Positions 50,982 through 60,105 are shown, counted from the stretch's first letter. The stretch: 64,000 nucleotides of DNA from Komagataeibacter xylinus (GCF_004302915.1 NZ_QQBI01000006.1:62001-126000); one strand, 5' to 3'. Notes: generated by a model not told the origin, from the sequence alone. Program-made: numbers and translations.

Positions 50982-52214
50982 TCAGATCGTGTTCATGAAC
51001 GCGAACGTGGTCGGGCTGCCCACGGGGGTGAAGTTCCATGTAAAGTCGAGCACGCCGGTCTGGGCATTGGCCTTGAAGGACGTGACCGAATCACTGCGCT
51101 GGTTGGCGCAGAACAGGAAGGTGCCGCTGGGGTCGAACATCATGGCGCGACCGTAATCGGCATGCATCCAGATTTCTTCCACCAGGTTGAGCGTGCCGTC
51201 ATCGTTCACGTGAAAGCTGGCCAGCGAATCGCCCAGCCGGTTTGATACATACAGGTATTTGCCATTGGGCGAGAGCAGGATGCCAGCAGCCAGCGTACTG
51301 CCGCGGAAATGCGGGGTGACGGTGCTGACGGTCTGCTGCGGCACGATCTCGCCGGTCTGCGGGTTGAAGGTGGCGGCGACCACTTTCGAATCCTGCTCGC
51401 CCAGAATGTAGATCATCGTCCCCTTTTCATTGAAGGAGAAGTGGCGCGGGGCGGAACCCGGCGTCATGGCGATGAAGGGTGTCTTGGCGGGCACGAGGCG
51501 GCCGGTATGCAGGTCGAGCGTCCAGACATAAACCCGGTCCAGCCCGGCATCACACGCCAGGACGTAGCGGCCCGAGGGGTCGGAGGCCACCATGTGCACA
51601 TGCGCCATGGAATGGTCGCTGATGGCAAAGTTGCCCGGCGGGTTGTCTGCCGCGCGGTCGGGCATGCGCGGGCCGGTATTGTGCACGACATCGGTCGGGT
51701 CACCGAGGCTGCCATCGGGGTGGATGGGCAGCACGCCCACCGTGCCGCCCATGTAGTTGGCCACCAGCACGTATTTGCCCGAGGCATGGATGCTCAGATG
51801 CGCGGGCACGGCGCCGCCTGAACGCATGACGTTGAGCTTGGTCAGTTCCCCGCTCGAGCGGTTGACCGAGAACGCGGTGACGCAGCCTTCCTTGTTGGCA
51901 TTGAAATCATCGATCTCGCTCAGGGCGTAGAGATGCTTGAAATCACTGGACATGGCCATGAAGGACGGGCTGGCGATATCCACATAGGTCATGAGCGGGG
52001 AAAGGCTGCTGGTATCGGGGTTCATCTCGAACACCGATATGCCCTGCCCGTTGCCAGCCCCGCCCGGTGGGGCATGCTGGGTGTAGCCGCCAATGTAGCA
52101 GATGGTGCGGGGCTTGTTGCCCGGCGCGGTCTGCGCCACGGCGCGGCGGGAGAGTACGGGCACGGTGGCGGCCAGGGCTGTGGCGAAGGTGCGGCGTGAG
52201 AGGGGGGTGCTCAT
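50982..52214 (-). CDS. Tat-exported beta-propeller lactonase (6-phosphogluconolactonase-like)
   Basis: Predicted seven-bladed propeller of the lactonase (YbhE/Pgl-type) family, 410 residues. A twin-arginine signal SRRTFATALAATVPVLS (6-22) with cleavage near ...VAQ sends it to the periplasm. Blade repeats include HLSIHASGKYVLVANYMGG, SDPSGRYVLACDAGLDRV, LSPNGKYLYVSNRLGDSL and MFDPSGTFLFCANQRSDSV. A periplasmic place argues against 6-phosphogluconolactone as substrate. An unphosphorylated sugar lactone is more likely, such as the glucono-lactone made by glucose dehydrogenase, but this is inference. It sits between ubiG and the DUF2147 gene. Confidence 0.82.
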   Translation of the reverse strand: MSTPLSRRTFATALAATVPVLSRRAVAQTAPGNKPRTICYIGGYTQHAPPGGAGNGQGISVFEMNPDTSSLSPLMTYVDIASPSFMAMSSDFKHLYALSEIDDFNANKEGCVTAFSVNRSSGELTKLNVMRSGGAVPAHLSIHASGKYVLVANYMGGTVGVLPIHPDGSLGDPTDVVHNTGPRMPDRAADNPPGNFAISDHSMAHVHMVASDPSGRYVLACDAGLDRVYVWTLDLHTGRLVPAKTPFIAMTPGSAPRHFSFNEKGTMIYILGEQDSKVVAATFNPQTGEIVPQQTVSTVTPHFRGSTLAAGILLSPNGKYLYVSNRLGDSLASFHVNDDGTLNLVEEIWMHADYGRAMMFDPSGTFLFCANQRSDSVTSFKANAQTGVLDFTWNFTPVGSPTTFAFMNTI

Positions 52215-52260
52215 GACAGAAAGGACGATCCTGGTCAGTTGGAACTGTTTTTATTGCTTG

Positions 52261-52767
52261 CTACGGCAGTTTGCAGGCGGGGCCGATATCCCCGGTATAG
52301 CGGGTCCAGGTTTCGGTTTCACCAAATAAAGGCACTGCCACGAAACCGCGCAGCTTCAGGTCACCCGATTGCGAGACCCACAGCTTGGCATGGTACACAT
52401 GCCCGGTATCCGGATCGGTGACATGGCCATTCCAGTGCCCCTTCGTTTCGGGGTCGGGGGTAAACCCGTTGAGCATGGGAAGGTTGCATTCGGGCTCGCC
52501 CCGCTTGTCGCGCGGCATGTCGGTGGTGTAGCGCAGCCCGGCCAGCCTGCCGCACACTTCCTGCCCGCACTGGCTGATCTCGAACACGCCGTCATGGTCC
52601 TTGGTCATCCACCGGCCAATAATGTCCGGCTCCCCGGCATGGGCGGTAACGGGGGAAGCCAGCCCGACCGCCATGGCACATAACGCGGCCATGGCCGGCA
52701 GGGTGAACGCCCGGAGGATGCGGCCGCCCGCCTCGCCCGGCGTCATGTTCCGTTTTGTGTCGTGCAT
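52261..52767 (-). CDS. DUF2147 exported protein
   Basis: About 168 residues, with a hydrophobic signal segment (AFTLPAMAALCAMAVGLA then ...TAHA) and a mature DUF2147 domain: PDIIGRWMTKDHDGVFEIS, VCGRLAGLRY, LPMLNGF, and the C-terminal LRGFVAVPLFGETETWTR. DUF2147 proteins are periplasmic, small and beta-barrel-like, of unknown function. Of three possible Met starts, 52767 has the best ribosome-binding site (GGGGGAAC). It is 46 bp from the lactonase gene on the same strand and may be co-transcribed. Confidence 0.8.
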   Translation of the reverse strand: MHDTKRNMTPGEAGGRILRAFTLPAMAALCAMAVGLASPVTAHAGEPDIIGRWMTKDHDGVFEISQCGQEVCGRLAGLRYTTDMPRDKRGEPECNLPMLNGFTPDPETKGHWNGHVTDPDTGHVYHAKLWVSQSGDLKLRGFVAVPLFGETETWTRYTGDIGPACKLP

Positions 52768-52834
52768 CTTGAATCGTTCCCCCGACATGGCGCGCGTCCC
52801 GGTCTGTGCCCCGGGGCACGCTTGCGTCTACCCT

Positions 52835-53305
52835 CTAGCTGTCAGCGCGCCGGACCCATGGAATGGCGTGAACTTCCACGCCCGCCTCATCGAGTTCGGC
52901 ATGCTCCTCTTGCGTCATGCTACCATAAATGCCCCGGGCTTCACGCTCGCCATGGTGCATGCCCAGGGCTTCCTCGGCAAAGCGGTCGCCCACGTCTTCA
53001 CATTCCGCCTCAACCGTGTCGCGTATTTTCTGTAACAGGGCGAGCATGGTATCAGGCATGGCCTGTGGCGCATGGCCGGGTGGCGTGGGCGCAGACATGG
53101 CAGGCGTTACGGCTGCCGCCTCCGCCTGGCGTGCAGGCATGCCCGTATGGACGGCGGGCGCCATGAGGGCGCGCGTCACGTCGGGCGAGCCGCAATGCGG
53201 GCAGGACAGCAGCCCGGCCGCGGCCTGCTGCTCGAACGCGGCGCTGCCGGGAAACCACCCTTCAAATTCATGCCCCGCACCACAGCGCAACTGATACCGG
53301 ATCAT
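52835..53305 (-). CDS. DUF1178 protein
   Basis: Alphaproteobacterial protein of 156 residues and unknown function. The N-terminus MIRYQLRCGAGHEFEGWF with Cys8 and the CPHCG pair (35-39) suggests a small zinc ribbon. The C-terminal part is helical and acidic, ending VEVHAIPWVRR. It lies 9 bp after grxC on the minus strand. Confidence 0.88.
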   Translation of the reverse strand: MIRYQLRCGAGHEFEGWFPGSAAFEQQAAAGLLSCPHCGSPDVTRALMAPAVHTGMPARQAEAAAVTPAMSAPTPPGHAPQAMPDTMLALLQKIRDTVEAECEDVGDRFAEEALGMHHGEREARGIYGSMTQEEHAELDEAGVEVHAIPWVRRADS

Positions 53306-53314
53306 GCCGTTATA

Positions 53315-53575
53315 TCAGCCCTTGCCCAGCAGGCCATCGAGCCGGCCCGCGCGCTCGAGCGCCATCAGGTCATCGCAGCCGCCAATGGGCGTATTGTCAA
53401 TGAAGATCTGCGGCACCGTGGTGCGCCCGCCCGAGCGGCTGATGGATTGCGCGCGCTCGGGCGTGCCGTAGGGGGCATCGATTTCGTTGAAGGAGACACC
53501 CTTGTGCTGGAGCAGCCGCACGGCGCGGATGCAGTAGGGGCAGCCGGGTTGGGTGTAGATATCGATTGCGGGCAT
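53315..53575 (-). CDS. grxC: glutaredoxin 3
   Basis: Glutathione-dependent thiol-disulfide oxidoreductase, cytoplasmic. The ATG at 53575 gives 86 residues with the active site CPYC (11-14), TVPQIFID and the glutathione-binding GGCDDL. The longer frame would run into comF and is rejected. It lies between comF and the DUF1178 gene on the minus strand, the usual alphaproteobacterial order. Confidence 0.96.
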   Translation of the reverse strand: MPAIDIYTQPGCPYCIRAVRLLQHKGVSFNEIDAPYGTPERAQSISRSGGRTTVPQIFIDNTPIGGCDDLMALERAGRLDGLLGKG

Positions 53576-53651
53576 TGAACCTTCACTTGGCTTGCGGGTT
53601 GGATCCGCCCCATGGTCCGGGGCGAATGCATCTGTTCTGGACCATCCTATC

Positions 53652-54410
53652 CTATTGCGGCGCATGCTGGCCACTGGCACGCGCGGCGGCAAGCACATCA
53701 ACCCGCGCGGCGCCTGCCGCAAGCAGGGGCACCGTGCAGGCGGCCAGCGTGGCGCCGGTGGTCATCACATCATCCACCACGATCACATGCCGCCCCGCCA
53801 GCGCGGGAACAACCCCGGGGCGCACCGTAATTGCCCCATGCATGAGGTGCTGGCGCTGGCTGCGACCCAGACCTTCAAGCGGGCGGGTGGCACGGGTGCG
53901 CTCAAGCCCGTCACACAGGGCCGCAGCGCCCGCGAGACCTGCCAGCGCGCGGGCCAGAAGGGCAGCCTGGTTGTAGCGGCGGCCAAACAGCCGCAGGCGA
54001 TGCAGCGGGACCGGCATGAAAAGGCTCTCCCCCGTCATGATGTCGCTGGCCGCCATGGCCATGTAACGTGCCAGCAGCGCTACGTTTTCCGTGCGGTCGG
54101 CATATTTCAGCGGCAGGATCAGGCTGCGTGCGGTCTCATCATACATCATGGCGGCCCGCGCTTCACGCCACGGCGGCGGGTTGTGCTCGCAGGTGGTGCA
54201 GGTCATGTCCGGCCCCGCTGCCGCGCGTGAAGCGAATGGCAGGGCGCAGCGGCGGCAGAACGGCGGCGTAATCAGGTGCAGCCGGCCCACGCACGCGCCA
54301 CACAGATGCCCCGCCCGGGCCACCTCCGCCCCGCAGGCAAGGCAGCGGGGCGGAAACAGCAGGTCAAGCACCGGCGTTGCGGCCCTGCGCCACCACGGGG
54401 CGCGGTTCAT
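53652..54410 (-). CDS. comF: ComF-family phosphoribosyltransferase-like protein
   Basis: A 252-residue protein with an N-terminal zinc finger region (CLACGAEV, CGACVGRL, CRRCALPF, CTTCEHNPP) and a C-terminal PRTase domain with the PRPP loop VIVVDDVMTTGAT. ComF acts in DNA uptake for transformation in naturally competent bacteria, but the protein is also widespread in species without proven competence. It is divergent from the methyltransferase gene (56 bp) and upstream of grxC. Confidence 0.92.
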   Translation of the reverse strand: MNRAPWWRRAATPVLDLLFPPRCLACGAEVARAGHLCGACVGRLHLITPPFCRRCALPFASRAAAGPDMTCTTCEHNPPPWREARAAMMYDETARSLILPLKYADRTENVALLARYMAMAASDIMTGESLFMPVPLHRLRLFGRRYNQAALLARALAGLAGAAALCDGLERTRATRPLEGLGRSQRQHLMHGAITVRPGVVPALAGRHVIVVDDVMTTGATLAACTVPLLAAGAARVDVLAAARASGQHAPQ

Positions 54411-54466
54411 GGGCTCACACGATCGTGGGCTTGGCAGGACGCGGGCATGCGTTCACACCAAGGGGC

Positions 54467-55330
54467 ATGAGCCCGGATGTGCCGCAGATCTTCGACCGCC
54501 ATGCCGTCAGGCTGCACCGTGACCGCGCCGCGCGTGACGTGGCGGCCGTGCGCCCCATTGTGGAGGAAGCCGCCACCCGCCTGCTCGACCGGCTGGATGA
54601 CGTCACGCGCCCCTTCGCCACGGCGCTGGACATTGGTGGGCGTGGCGTCGTGGCCCCACGCCTGCGCGCGCGCGGCATCCAGACCGTTGCCGCCGATCTC
54701 TCGCCCCGCATGGCCGCCCTTGATGCCGGCCCCGCCGTGGCCATGGATGGGGAATGGCTGCCCTTCTCGCCGCACAGTTTCGACCTGGTGGTGGCGTGCC
54801 TTTCGCTGCACTGGGTCAATGACCTGCCGGGGCTGCTGGCGCAGGTGCGTCATGTGCTGGCGCCTGACGGGCTGTTCCTGGCCTGCATGCCCGTGCTGCC
54901 CACGCTGGGCGGGCTGCGTACCGCCCTGATGGAAGCCGAGATGGCGCAGCGCGGTGGCGTCTCGCCGCGCGTCTCGCCCTTTCCCGGCCTGCGCGACTGC
55001 GCCGCCCTGCTGCAACGCGCAGGGTTTGCCCTGCCGGTGGCCGATGCGGATGTGATCGAACTGAGTTACGCAACCCCCATGGGCCTGCTGGCCGATCTGC
55101 GCCACGCAGGCGAGACCAATGCCCTGCACCAGCGCGCGCGGGGCCTGACATCCCCCGCCCTGCTGGCCGATGCCCTTGGCCGCCTGCCGCGTGATGCCGA
55201 TGGCTGTGTGGCGCAGTCGCTGCACATCGCGGTCATGACCGGCTGGGCCCCTGCCCCCACGCAACCCCGACCCCTCCGGCCAGGCCAGTTCAGCGTGAGC
55301 CTTGAGGAAGCGCTGCGCGACCCACCCTGA
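54467..55330 (+). CDS. SAM-dependent methyltransferase, NDUFAF5/BioC-like
   Basis: A 287-residue class I methyltransferase fold with IFDRHAVRLHRDRAA at the N-terminus, motif region ALDIGGRGVVAPRL, FDLVVACLSLHWVNDLPGLL, and a C-terminal lid. The combination with the N-terminal FDR motif matches the alphaproteobacterial relatives of mitochondrial NDUFAF5, which modifies a complex I subunit. True BioC activity is less likely since a BioC domain is present in bioCD. It starts 56 bp from comF (divergent), and its stop is 3 bp from moaA (convergent). Confidence 0.8.
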   Translation: MSPDVPQIFDRHAVRLHRDRAARDVAAVRPIVEEAATRLLDRLDDVTRPFATALDIGGRGVVAPRLRARGIQTVAADLSPRMAALDAGPAVAMDGEWLPFSPHSFDLVVACLSLHWVNDLPGLLAQVRHVLAPDGLFLACMPVLPTLGGLRTALMEAEMAQRGGVSPRVSPFPGLRDCAALLQRAGFALPVADADVIELSYATPMGLLADLRHAGETNALHQRARGLTSPALLADALGRLPRDADGCVAQSLHIAVMTGWAPAPTQPRPLRPGQFSVSLEEALRDPP

Positions 55331-55333
55331 CAT

Positions 55334-56353
55334 TCACCCCCCCGTGACACTCATGTGGCGGCGCACGCGGGCGGGGTCATCGGCATCGCGCCCGATCAGG
55401 AAATCATGCCCCTTCGGCTTGCGCAGGATGGCGGCGCGGACATGATCCATCATCGCCACGTCATCCTCGCCCGCGCGCAGGGGCGCGCGCAGGTCGGTCG
55501 AACCTTCATGGCCCAGGCAGGTGTAAAGCCTGCCGGTGCATGACAGCCGCACGCGATTGCAGCTTTCACAGAAATTATGGGTCATGGGCGTGATGAAGCC
55601 GATGCGCTGGCCGGTCTGGCCAATGCGGGCGTAACGCGCCGGGCCGCCGGTGCGGTAGGCCAGTGGTTCCAGCGCCCAGCGCCGCTCAAGCCCGCGGCGC
55701 ACGGTTGAGAGCGGCAGGTAATGATCGGTGCGGTCCTCGCCCGTCTCGCCCATGGGCATGGTCTCGATCAGGCACAGATCGGCACCGATCTCGCCGCACC
55801 AGGCGATCAGGGTATCGAATTCATCCTCATTCACGCCCGCCATGGCCACGGTGTTGATGCGCACCGCAAGCCCCGCCTCCCTTGCTGCACGGATGCCATC
55901 AAGCGTGCGGGCGAGGTTGCCGCGCCGGGTGATGCGGGCAAAGCGGGAGGGATCAAGCGAATCAAGGCTGACATTGACGCGGCGCACGCCCGCTGCCCGC
56001 AGGCCATCGGCAAATTCGGCCAGCCTGCTGGCATTGGTGGTGAGCGTGAGTTCATCCAGCCCCGGCTGGCCGGTATCGCGGTGCAGCCATTTGCCCATCT
56101 CGTGAAAGAAGGACATGACATCGCGCCGCACCAGCGGCTCACCCCCGGTCACCCGCAGCCTGCGCACGCCGTGGCGGATGAAGGCCGTGCACAGGCGCTC
56201 GAGTTCGGGCAGCGACAGGATTTCCGCCTTGGGCAGGAAGGTCATGTCCTCGGCCATGCAATAGATGCAGCGCATGTCGCACCGGTCGGTGACTGACACG
56301 CGCAGGTAGGTCAGCAGGCGGCCGTAGGAATCGGGTAGCGGGGCATGGTTCAT
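55334..56353 (-). CDS. moaA: GTP 3',8-cyclase MoaA
   Basis: Radical SAM enzyme making the first intermediate of molybdenum cofactor synthesis, with MoaC. The 339-residue protein has the SAM cluster Cys25, Cys29 and Cys32 (DRCDMRCIYC) and TGGEPLVR. The C-terminal cluster ligands lie in HNFCESCNRVRLSCTG. The final GG pair typical of MoaA (SVTGG) is intact. It forms a probable two-gene unit with the DUF3553 gene 13 bp upstream. Confidence 0.96.
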   Translation of the reverse strand: MNHAPLPDSYGRLLTYLRVSVTDRCDMRCIYCMAEDMTFLPKAEILSLPELERLCTAFIRHGVRRLRVTGGEPLVRRDVMSFFHEMGKWLHRDTGQPGLDELTLTTNASRLAEFADGLRAAGVRRVNVSLDSLDPSRFARITRRGNLARTLDGIRAAREAGLAVRINTVAMAGVNEDEFDTLIAWCGEIGADLCLIETMPMGETGEDRTDHYLPLSTVRRGLERRWALEPLAYRTGGPARYARIGQTGQRIGFITPMTHNFCESCNRVRLSCTGRLYTCLGHEGSTDLRAPLRAGEDDVAMMDHVRAAILRKPKGHDFLIGRDADDPARVRRHMSVTGG

Positions 56354-56366
56354 GCAGTCACAAACC

Positions 56367-56549
56367 CTAGGACAGCACGGTCAGCTGCACGACCATGGCA
56401 TTGACCATTACCTTGCCAGCATGGGGAAACATGACCGTAACGCGTTCGCCAATGGCCGACTGCACGGCGCCATCGCCCCATTCCGGGTGGTCGGGGTGGC
56501 GGACCAGTTGCCCCGGAACAAGAAAGGACCGGAAAGGTGGAGGGGCCAT
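56367..56549 (-). CDS. DUF3553 small protein
   Basis: A 60-residue protein with the DUF3553 pattern: FLVPGQLVRHPDHPEWGDG followed by VQSAIGERVTVMFPHAGKV. An SH3/tudor-like beta-barrel is probable, resembling the C-terminal part of UvrD-type helicases, but the function is unknown. I prefer the Met at 56549 behind AGGAA; two in-frame Mets upstream are possible. It is 13 bp upstream of moaA on the same strand. Confidence 0.8.
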   Translation of the reverse strand: MAPPPFRSFLVPGQLVRHPDHPEWGDGAVQSAIGERVTVMFPHAGKVMVNAMVVQLTVLS

Positions 56550-56704
56550 GATGCTGCGCGGTTCCTGCATGGGGGTCATGACCGGCATATCGGACCGGTG
56601 CGGGTCTTATTAAACCCCATTGGCGGGTATTCAACAAAAAAACAGCCCGCCCATGGCCGCGGCACCGCCTTTTCCGCCATCACAAGGCATGTTACCGCAA
56701 GGGC

Positions 56705-58042
56705 ATGCACACCCCTTTTTCCCGACCGGTACAGGCATTGAGCCACCGCCCTGCCATGAGCAGCCTCCTGTGCGGCGCCATGCTGGGGGCGGGGTGGCAT
56801 GGCCTGTCCACCCTGCTGGCCCCTGCCCTGCGCCTCAACCTGCGCCGCAGGCTGGCGCGTGGCAGGGAAAGCCTGGCCAGCCTGCCCCAGCGGCGCGGCC
56901 TGGCCAGCCGATCGCGCCCTCCGGGGTTGCTTGTATGGCTGCATGCGGCCAGCGTGGGCGAGACGGTTGCCCTCCTCCCGGTGGTGGAGCAGCTTCTCGA
57001 CGCCAGTCCGGCGCTGCACGTTCTGGTCACGACCGGCACGGTCACGGGAAATGCCATTTTGCATGACCGCCTGCCTGCCATGGCCGGGCAGGAGCGGGTC
57101 ATTGCGCAATTTGCGCCGCTGGACGTGCCACGGTGGGGGGCGCGGTTTCTTGATCACTGGCGCCCGGACGTGGGCGCGCTGGTGGAAAGCGAGCTCTGGC
57201 CCAACCTGATTGCCGCCTGCCACGCGCGGCATATGCCACTGGCCCTGCTCAACGGCCGCATGTCCGACCGCTCCCTGGCCAGCTGGCGCAGGGCCGCCTG
57301 CCTTCTGGCCCGCATGCTCTCGACCTTTGCGTGGGTCATGGCCCGCAGCGCGGAGGATGCAGCCCGCCTGCAACACGGCGGCGCAACCCGGATCGACCTG
57401 ATTGCCGACCTCAAGGACGCAGCGCCCCCCCTGCCACATGACCCGGCGGCACTGGCGGAACTGCGATCCCTGCTGGCCGGGCGGCCGGTCTGGGTCGCCG
57501 CCTCCACCCATGAGGGAGAAGACGCCACCATCATCGCCGCCAGCACCCTTGTGCGCCAGGTGGTGCCCGATGCCCTGACCATCCTCATCCCCCGCCACCC
57601 TGAACGCGGCGCGGATATCGCCGCCCGCGCCAGCGCCCCGCGCCGCGCATTGGGGCAGACCCCTGCCGCGCAGGACGGACTATGGATCTGTGACACGCTG
57701 GGCGAGATGGGCCTGCTCCTTGCCCTTGGCGCACCGGTGCTGATGGGCAACAGCCTGCCGGGCTGCGCGGGCGGCGGCCATAACCCGCTGGAACCCGCGC
57801 GTGCCGCCTGCCCCGTGGCCAGTGGGCCACGGATCGGCAATTTCCGGCAGGCTTACGCCCGGATGGAGGACGGCGTGCGGTTTGTCGAAACCCCGCCCGA
57901 TATCGCCCAGTGGCTCATTCCCCTGCTCCAGAGCCCCGAAGCCTGCCACAGGGCAGGCGCGCGCGCCCGGCGGCATGCCCTGCCGGATTCCACGCTGGCC
58001 CGGAACATAGCCCAAGCCCTGCTTGCACTAGGTCCGCGCTGA
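56705..58042 (+). CDS. waaA: 3-deoxy-D-manno-octulosonic acid transferase
   Basis: Adds Kdo to lipid IV-A at the inner membrane (GT30, GT-B fold). The 445-residue protein shows a hydrophobic N-terminal anchor, the acceptor motif LHAASVGET with Glu86, PDVGALVESELWPNL, WVAASTHEGED, LIPRHPERG, and the CMP-Kdo binding MGNSLPGCAGGGHNPLEPA. Met18 (56756) is an alternative start. Its TGA overlaps the ATG of lpxK, starting a waaA-lpxK-acyltransferase operon. Confidence 0.95.
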   Translation: MHTPFSRPVQALSHRPAMSSLLCGAMLGAGWHGLSTLLAPALRLNLRRRLARGRESLASLPQRRGLASRSRPPGLLVWLHAASVGETVALLPVVEQLLDASPALHVLVTTGTVTGNAILHDRLPAMAGQERVIAQFAPLDVPRWGARFLDHWRPDVGALVESELWPNLIAACHARHMPLALLNGRMSDRSLASWRRAACLLARMLSTFAWVMARSAEDAARLQHGGATRIDLIADLKDAAPPLPHDPAALAELRSLLAGRPVWVAASTHEGEDATIIAASTLVRQVVPDALTILIPRHPERGADIAARASAPRRALGQTPAAQDGLWICDTLGEMGLLLALGAPVLMGNSLPGCAGGGHNPLEPARAACPVASGPRIGNFRQAYARMEDGVRFVETPPDIAQWLIPLLQSPEACHRAGARARRHALPDSTLARNIAQALLALGPR

Positions 58043-59028
58043 TGCGGCCGCCCGCCTTCTGGTGGCGACCGCCCGCCGATGCCGGACTGATGGCGGGCCT
58101 GCTCGCCCCCCTCGCCCATATTTATGCGGCCGCCACGGCACGCCGCCTGCGCCGTGCATCATGGCATGCGCCGGTGTCGGTGCTGTGCTGTGGCAATATT
58201 GGCGTGGGTGGCGCGGGCAAGACGCCGCTGGTGATGGATCTGGCACAGCGCGCCATAAGCCGGGGGCGCAGGCCCGCTTTCCTCTCACGCGGATATGGCG
58301 GCCGGGCGCGTGCGGGAACACGGGTTGACCCCAGCCATCACACCGCGCGCGACGTGGGCGACGAACCCCTGCTGCTGGCCCATATCGCACCATGTTATGC
58401 GGGCGCTGACCGGGCTGTATCGGCGCGCCGCGCCGTGGCGGACGGAGCGGATTGCCTGCTGATGGATGACGGATTCCAGAGCCCCACCCTGCATCAGGAC
58501 CTGGCGCTGGTGGTGGTTGATGGCGCGGTCGGGTTTGGCAATGGCCGCGTGCTGCCTGCTGGCCCACTGCGTGAGCCGGTGGCCCCGGCACTCGCCCGCG
58601 CCAGTGGCGTGGTCATCATGGGCCGTGACCGGCAGGGCGTTGCGGCCAGCCTGCCCGAGGGGCTGCCCTGTTTTGCAGCAACCCTGCAACCCGACACGCA
58701 GACCATCCCCCGTGACCGGCCCGTCATCGCCTTTGCGGGAATCGGACGGCCCGCCAAATTTTTTGATGGGCTGGCCCAGTGCGGCATTCACCCAGTGCGC
58801 TGTCTCGCCTTTCCCGATCATCACGCCTATACCGCAGCCGAGCAGGCCCGACTGCACAGACTTGCGACACAAGCCGGAGCCTGCCTTGTTACAACACAAA
58901 AGGATGCCGTGCGCCTCAATGCCCCCCTCCAAACAGAGGTGCGCACGGTCGGCCTGGAACTGGCATGGGCCACCCCCGCCATGCCCGAACGGATACTGGA
59001 CCTATGGCTGGGCACGACACAGCAGTAA
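58042..59028 (+). CDS. lpxK: tetraacyldisaccharide 4'-kinase
   Basis: Phosphorylates the lipid A precursor at the 4' position. The 328-residue protein has the N-terminal membrane-associated helix, Walker A region GNIGVGGAGKTP (51-62), FLSRGYGGRA, a DDGFQSPTLHQDLALVVVD block and LTTQKDAVRL-like VTTQKDAVRL near the C-terminus. The start codon overlaps the waaA stop by one base, indicating translational coupling. Confidence 0.95.
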   Translation: MRPPAFWWRPPADAGLMAGLLAPLAHIYAAATARRLRRASWHAPVSVLCCGNIGVGGAGKTPLVMDLAQRAISRGRRPAFLSRGYGGRARAGTRVDPSHHTARDVGDEPLLLAHIAPCYAGADRAVSARRAVADGADCLLMDDGFQSPTLHQDLALVVVDGAVGFGNGRVLPAGPLREPVAPALARASGVVIMGRDRQGVAASLPEGLPCFAATLQPDTQTIPRDRPVIAFAGIGRPAKFFDGLAQCGIHPVRCLAFPDHHAYTAAEQARLHRLATQAGACLVTTQKDAVRLNAPLQTEVRTVGLELAWATPAMPERILDLWLGTTQQ

Positions 59029-59951
59029 AAGCACGGCACGCCACGCGGCAGATGCGCCTTGAAGCAGCACTGGTGCGCGGGCTTGTGGCCCTCTTCCGCC
59101 GCCTTGGTCCGGTGCGGGCCTCCAACCTTGGCGGATGGCTGTGCCGCACGATCGGACCGGTTCTGCCTGTATCGAAAATAGCCGATTCCAACCTGCGCAT
59201 GGCCATGCCCGAACTCGATTCCAGCATGCGCCGCACCATCATCCGCACCATGTGGGACAATATCGGCCGCAACGCAGGTGAGTTCCCGCATCTTGCCACC
59301 CTGCCCCGCAACCCGGCTGACGGTGCCCCCGGCTGGGACGTGGTGGGCGAGGAACACCTCATCGCGCAGGCGGCGAAGGGCGGGCCGACCATTTTCGTAT
59401 CCGGCCATATCGGCAACTGGGAGATGCTGCCCCCCGCCGTGGCGCGGTACGGACTGCCATTCTCCTCATTCTATCGTGCGCCCAACAATCCGCTGGTCGA
59501 CCGCATCCTGTGCGACCTGCGTGAGGAGGCGATGGGGGAGCCCGTGCCGCTGTTTGCCAAGGGAGCACGCGGCGCGCGCAATGCGCTGGCGCACATACTC
59601 AAGGGCGGCCACCTGGGCATGCTGGTGGACCAGAAGATGAATGATGGAGTCGCCGCCCGCTTTTTCGGCCTGCCCGCCATGACGGCGGGCGCCATGGCAG
59701 CCATGGCGCTCAAGCTGCGCTGCACCGTCATACCCGGCTATATCGAGCGCCTGGGCCCGGCGCGGCTGCGCATGCATGTCCACCCCCCCATCGACCTGCC
59801 CGATAGCGGCAACCGAACGGCAGACCAGATGGCGCTGACGCAGCAGGTGAATGACTGGATTGAAGGCACAATACGGCAGCAGCCAGGCAGCTGGCTCTGG
59901 ATTCACCGCCGATGGAATAAGCATTTGCCTATTATTGAGCCTAAAAAATAA
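59004..59951 (+). CDS. lpxL: lipid A biosynthesis acyltransferase (LpxL/HtrB family)
   Basis: Adds a secondary acyl chain to Kdo2-lipid IV-A on the inner membrane. It has 315 residues from the ATG at 59004, with a 25-bp overlap with lpxK; Met17 (59052) is an alternative. The HX4E catalytic pair is His135/Glu140 (SGHIGNWEM), followed by FYRAPNNPLVDR and GMLVDQKMNDG. The C-terminal WLWIHRRWNK is a family hallmark. The chain length and position transferred cannot be read from sequence. Confidence 0.92.
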   Translation: MAGHDTAVKARHATRQMRLEAALVRGLVALFRRLGPVRASNLGGWLCRTIGPVLPVSKIADSNLRMAMPELDSSMRRTIIRTMWDNIGRNAGEFPHLATLPRNPADGAPGWDVVGEEHLIAQAAKGGPTIFVSGHIGNWEMLPPAVARYGLPFSSFYRAPNNPLVDRILCDLREEAMGEPVPLFAKGARGARNALAHILKGGHLGMLVDQKMNDGVAARFFGLPAMTAGAMAAMALKLRCTVIPGYIERLGPARLRMHVHPPIDLPDSGNRTADQMALTQQVNDWIEGTIRQQPGSWLWIHRRWNKHLPIIEPKK

Positions 59952-60105
59952 GCACGTATGCTACAAAATATTGCTTTTTTGCCACAGGGTGTTGTTTCTG
60001 CCTGTTTGTGCGGCTTTCTGCCTGAAATTCAGTTTGGCAAAGCTGCCATGCAGGAATAGCGTTGTTCCTATCTTGTCACGCCAAGACAGTCAGAGGGCCA
60101 ACGGA

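Noticed and set aside
54467-55330. A second bioC
   Set aside because: The methyltransferase looks BioC-like, but it lies beside comF as the NDUFAF5-type gene does in other alphaproteobacteria, and a BioC domain is already present in bioCD.
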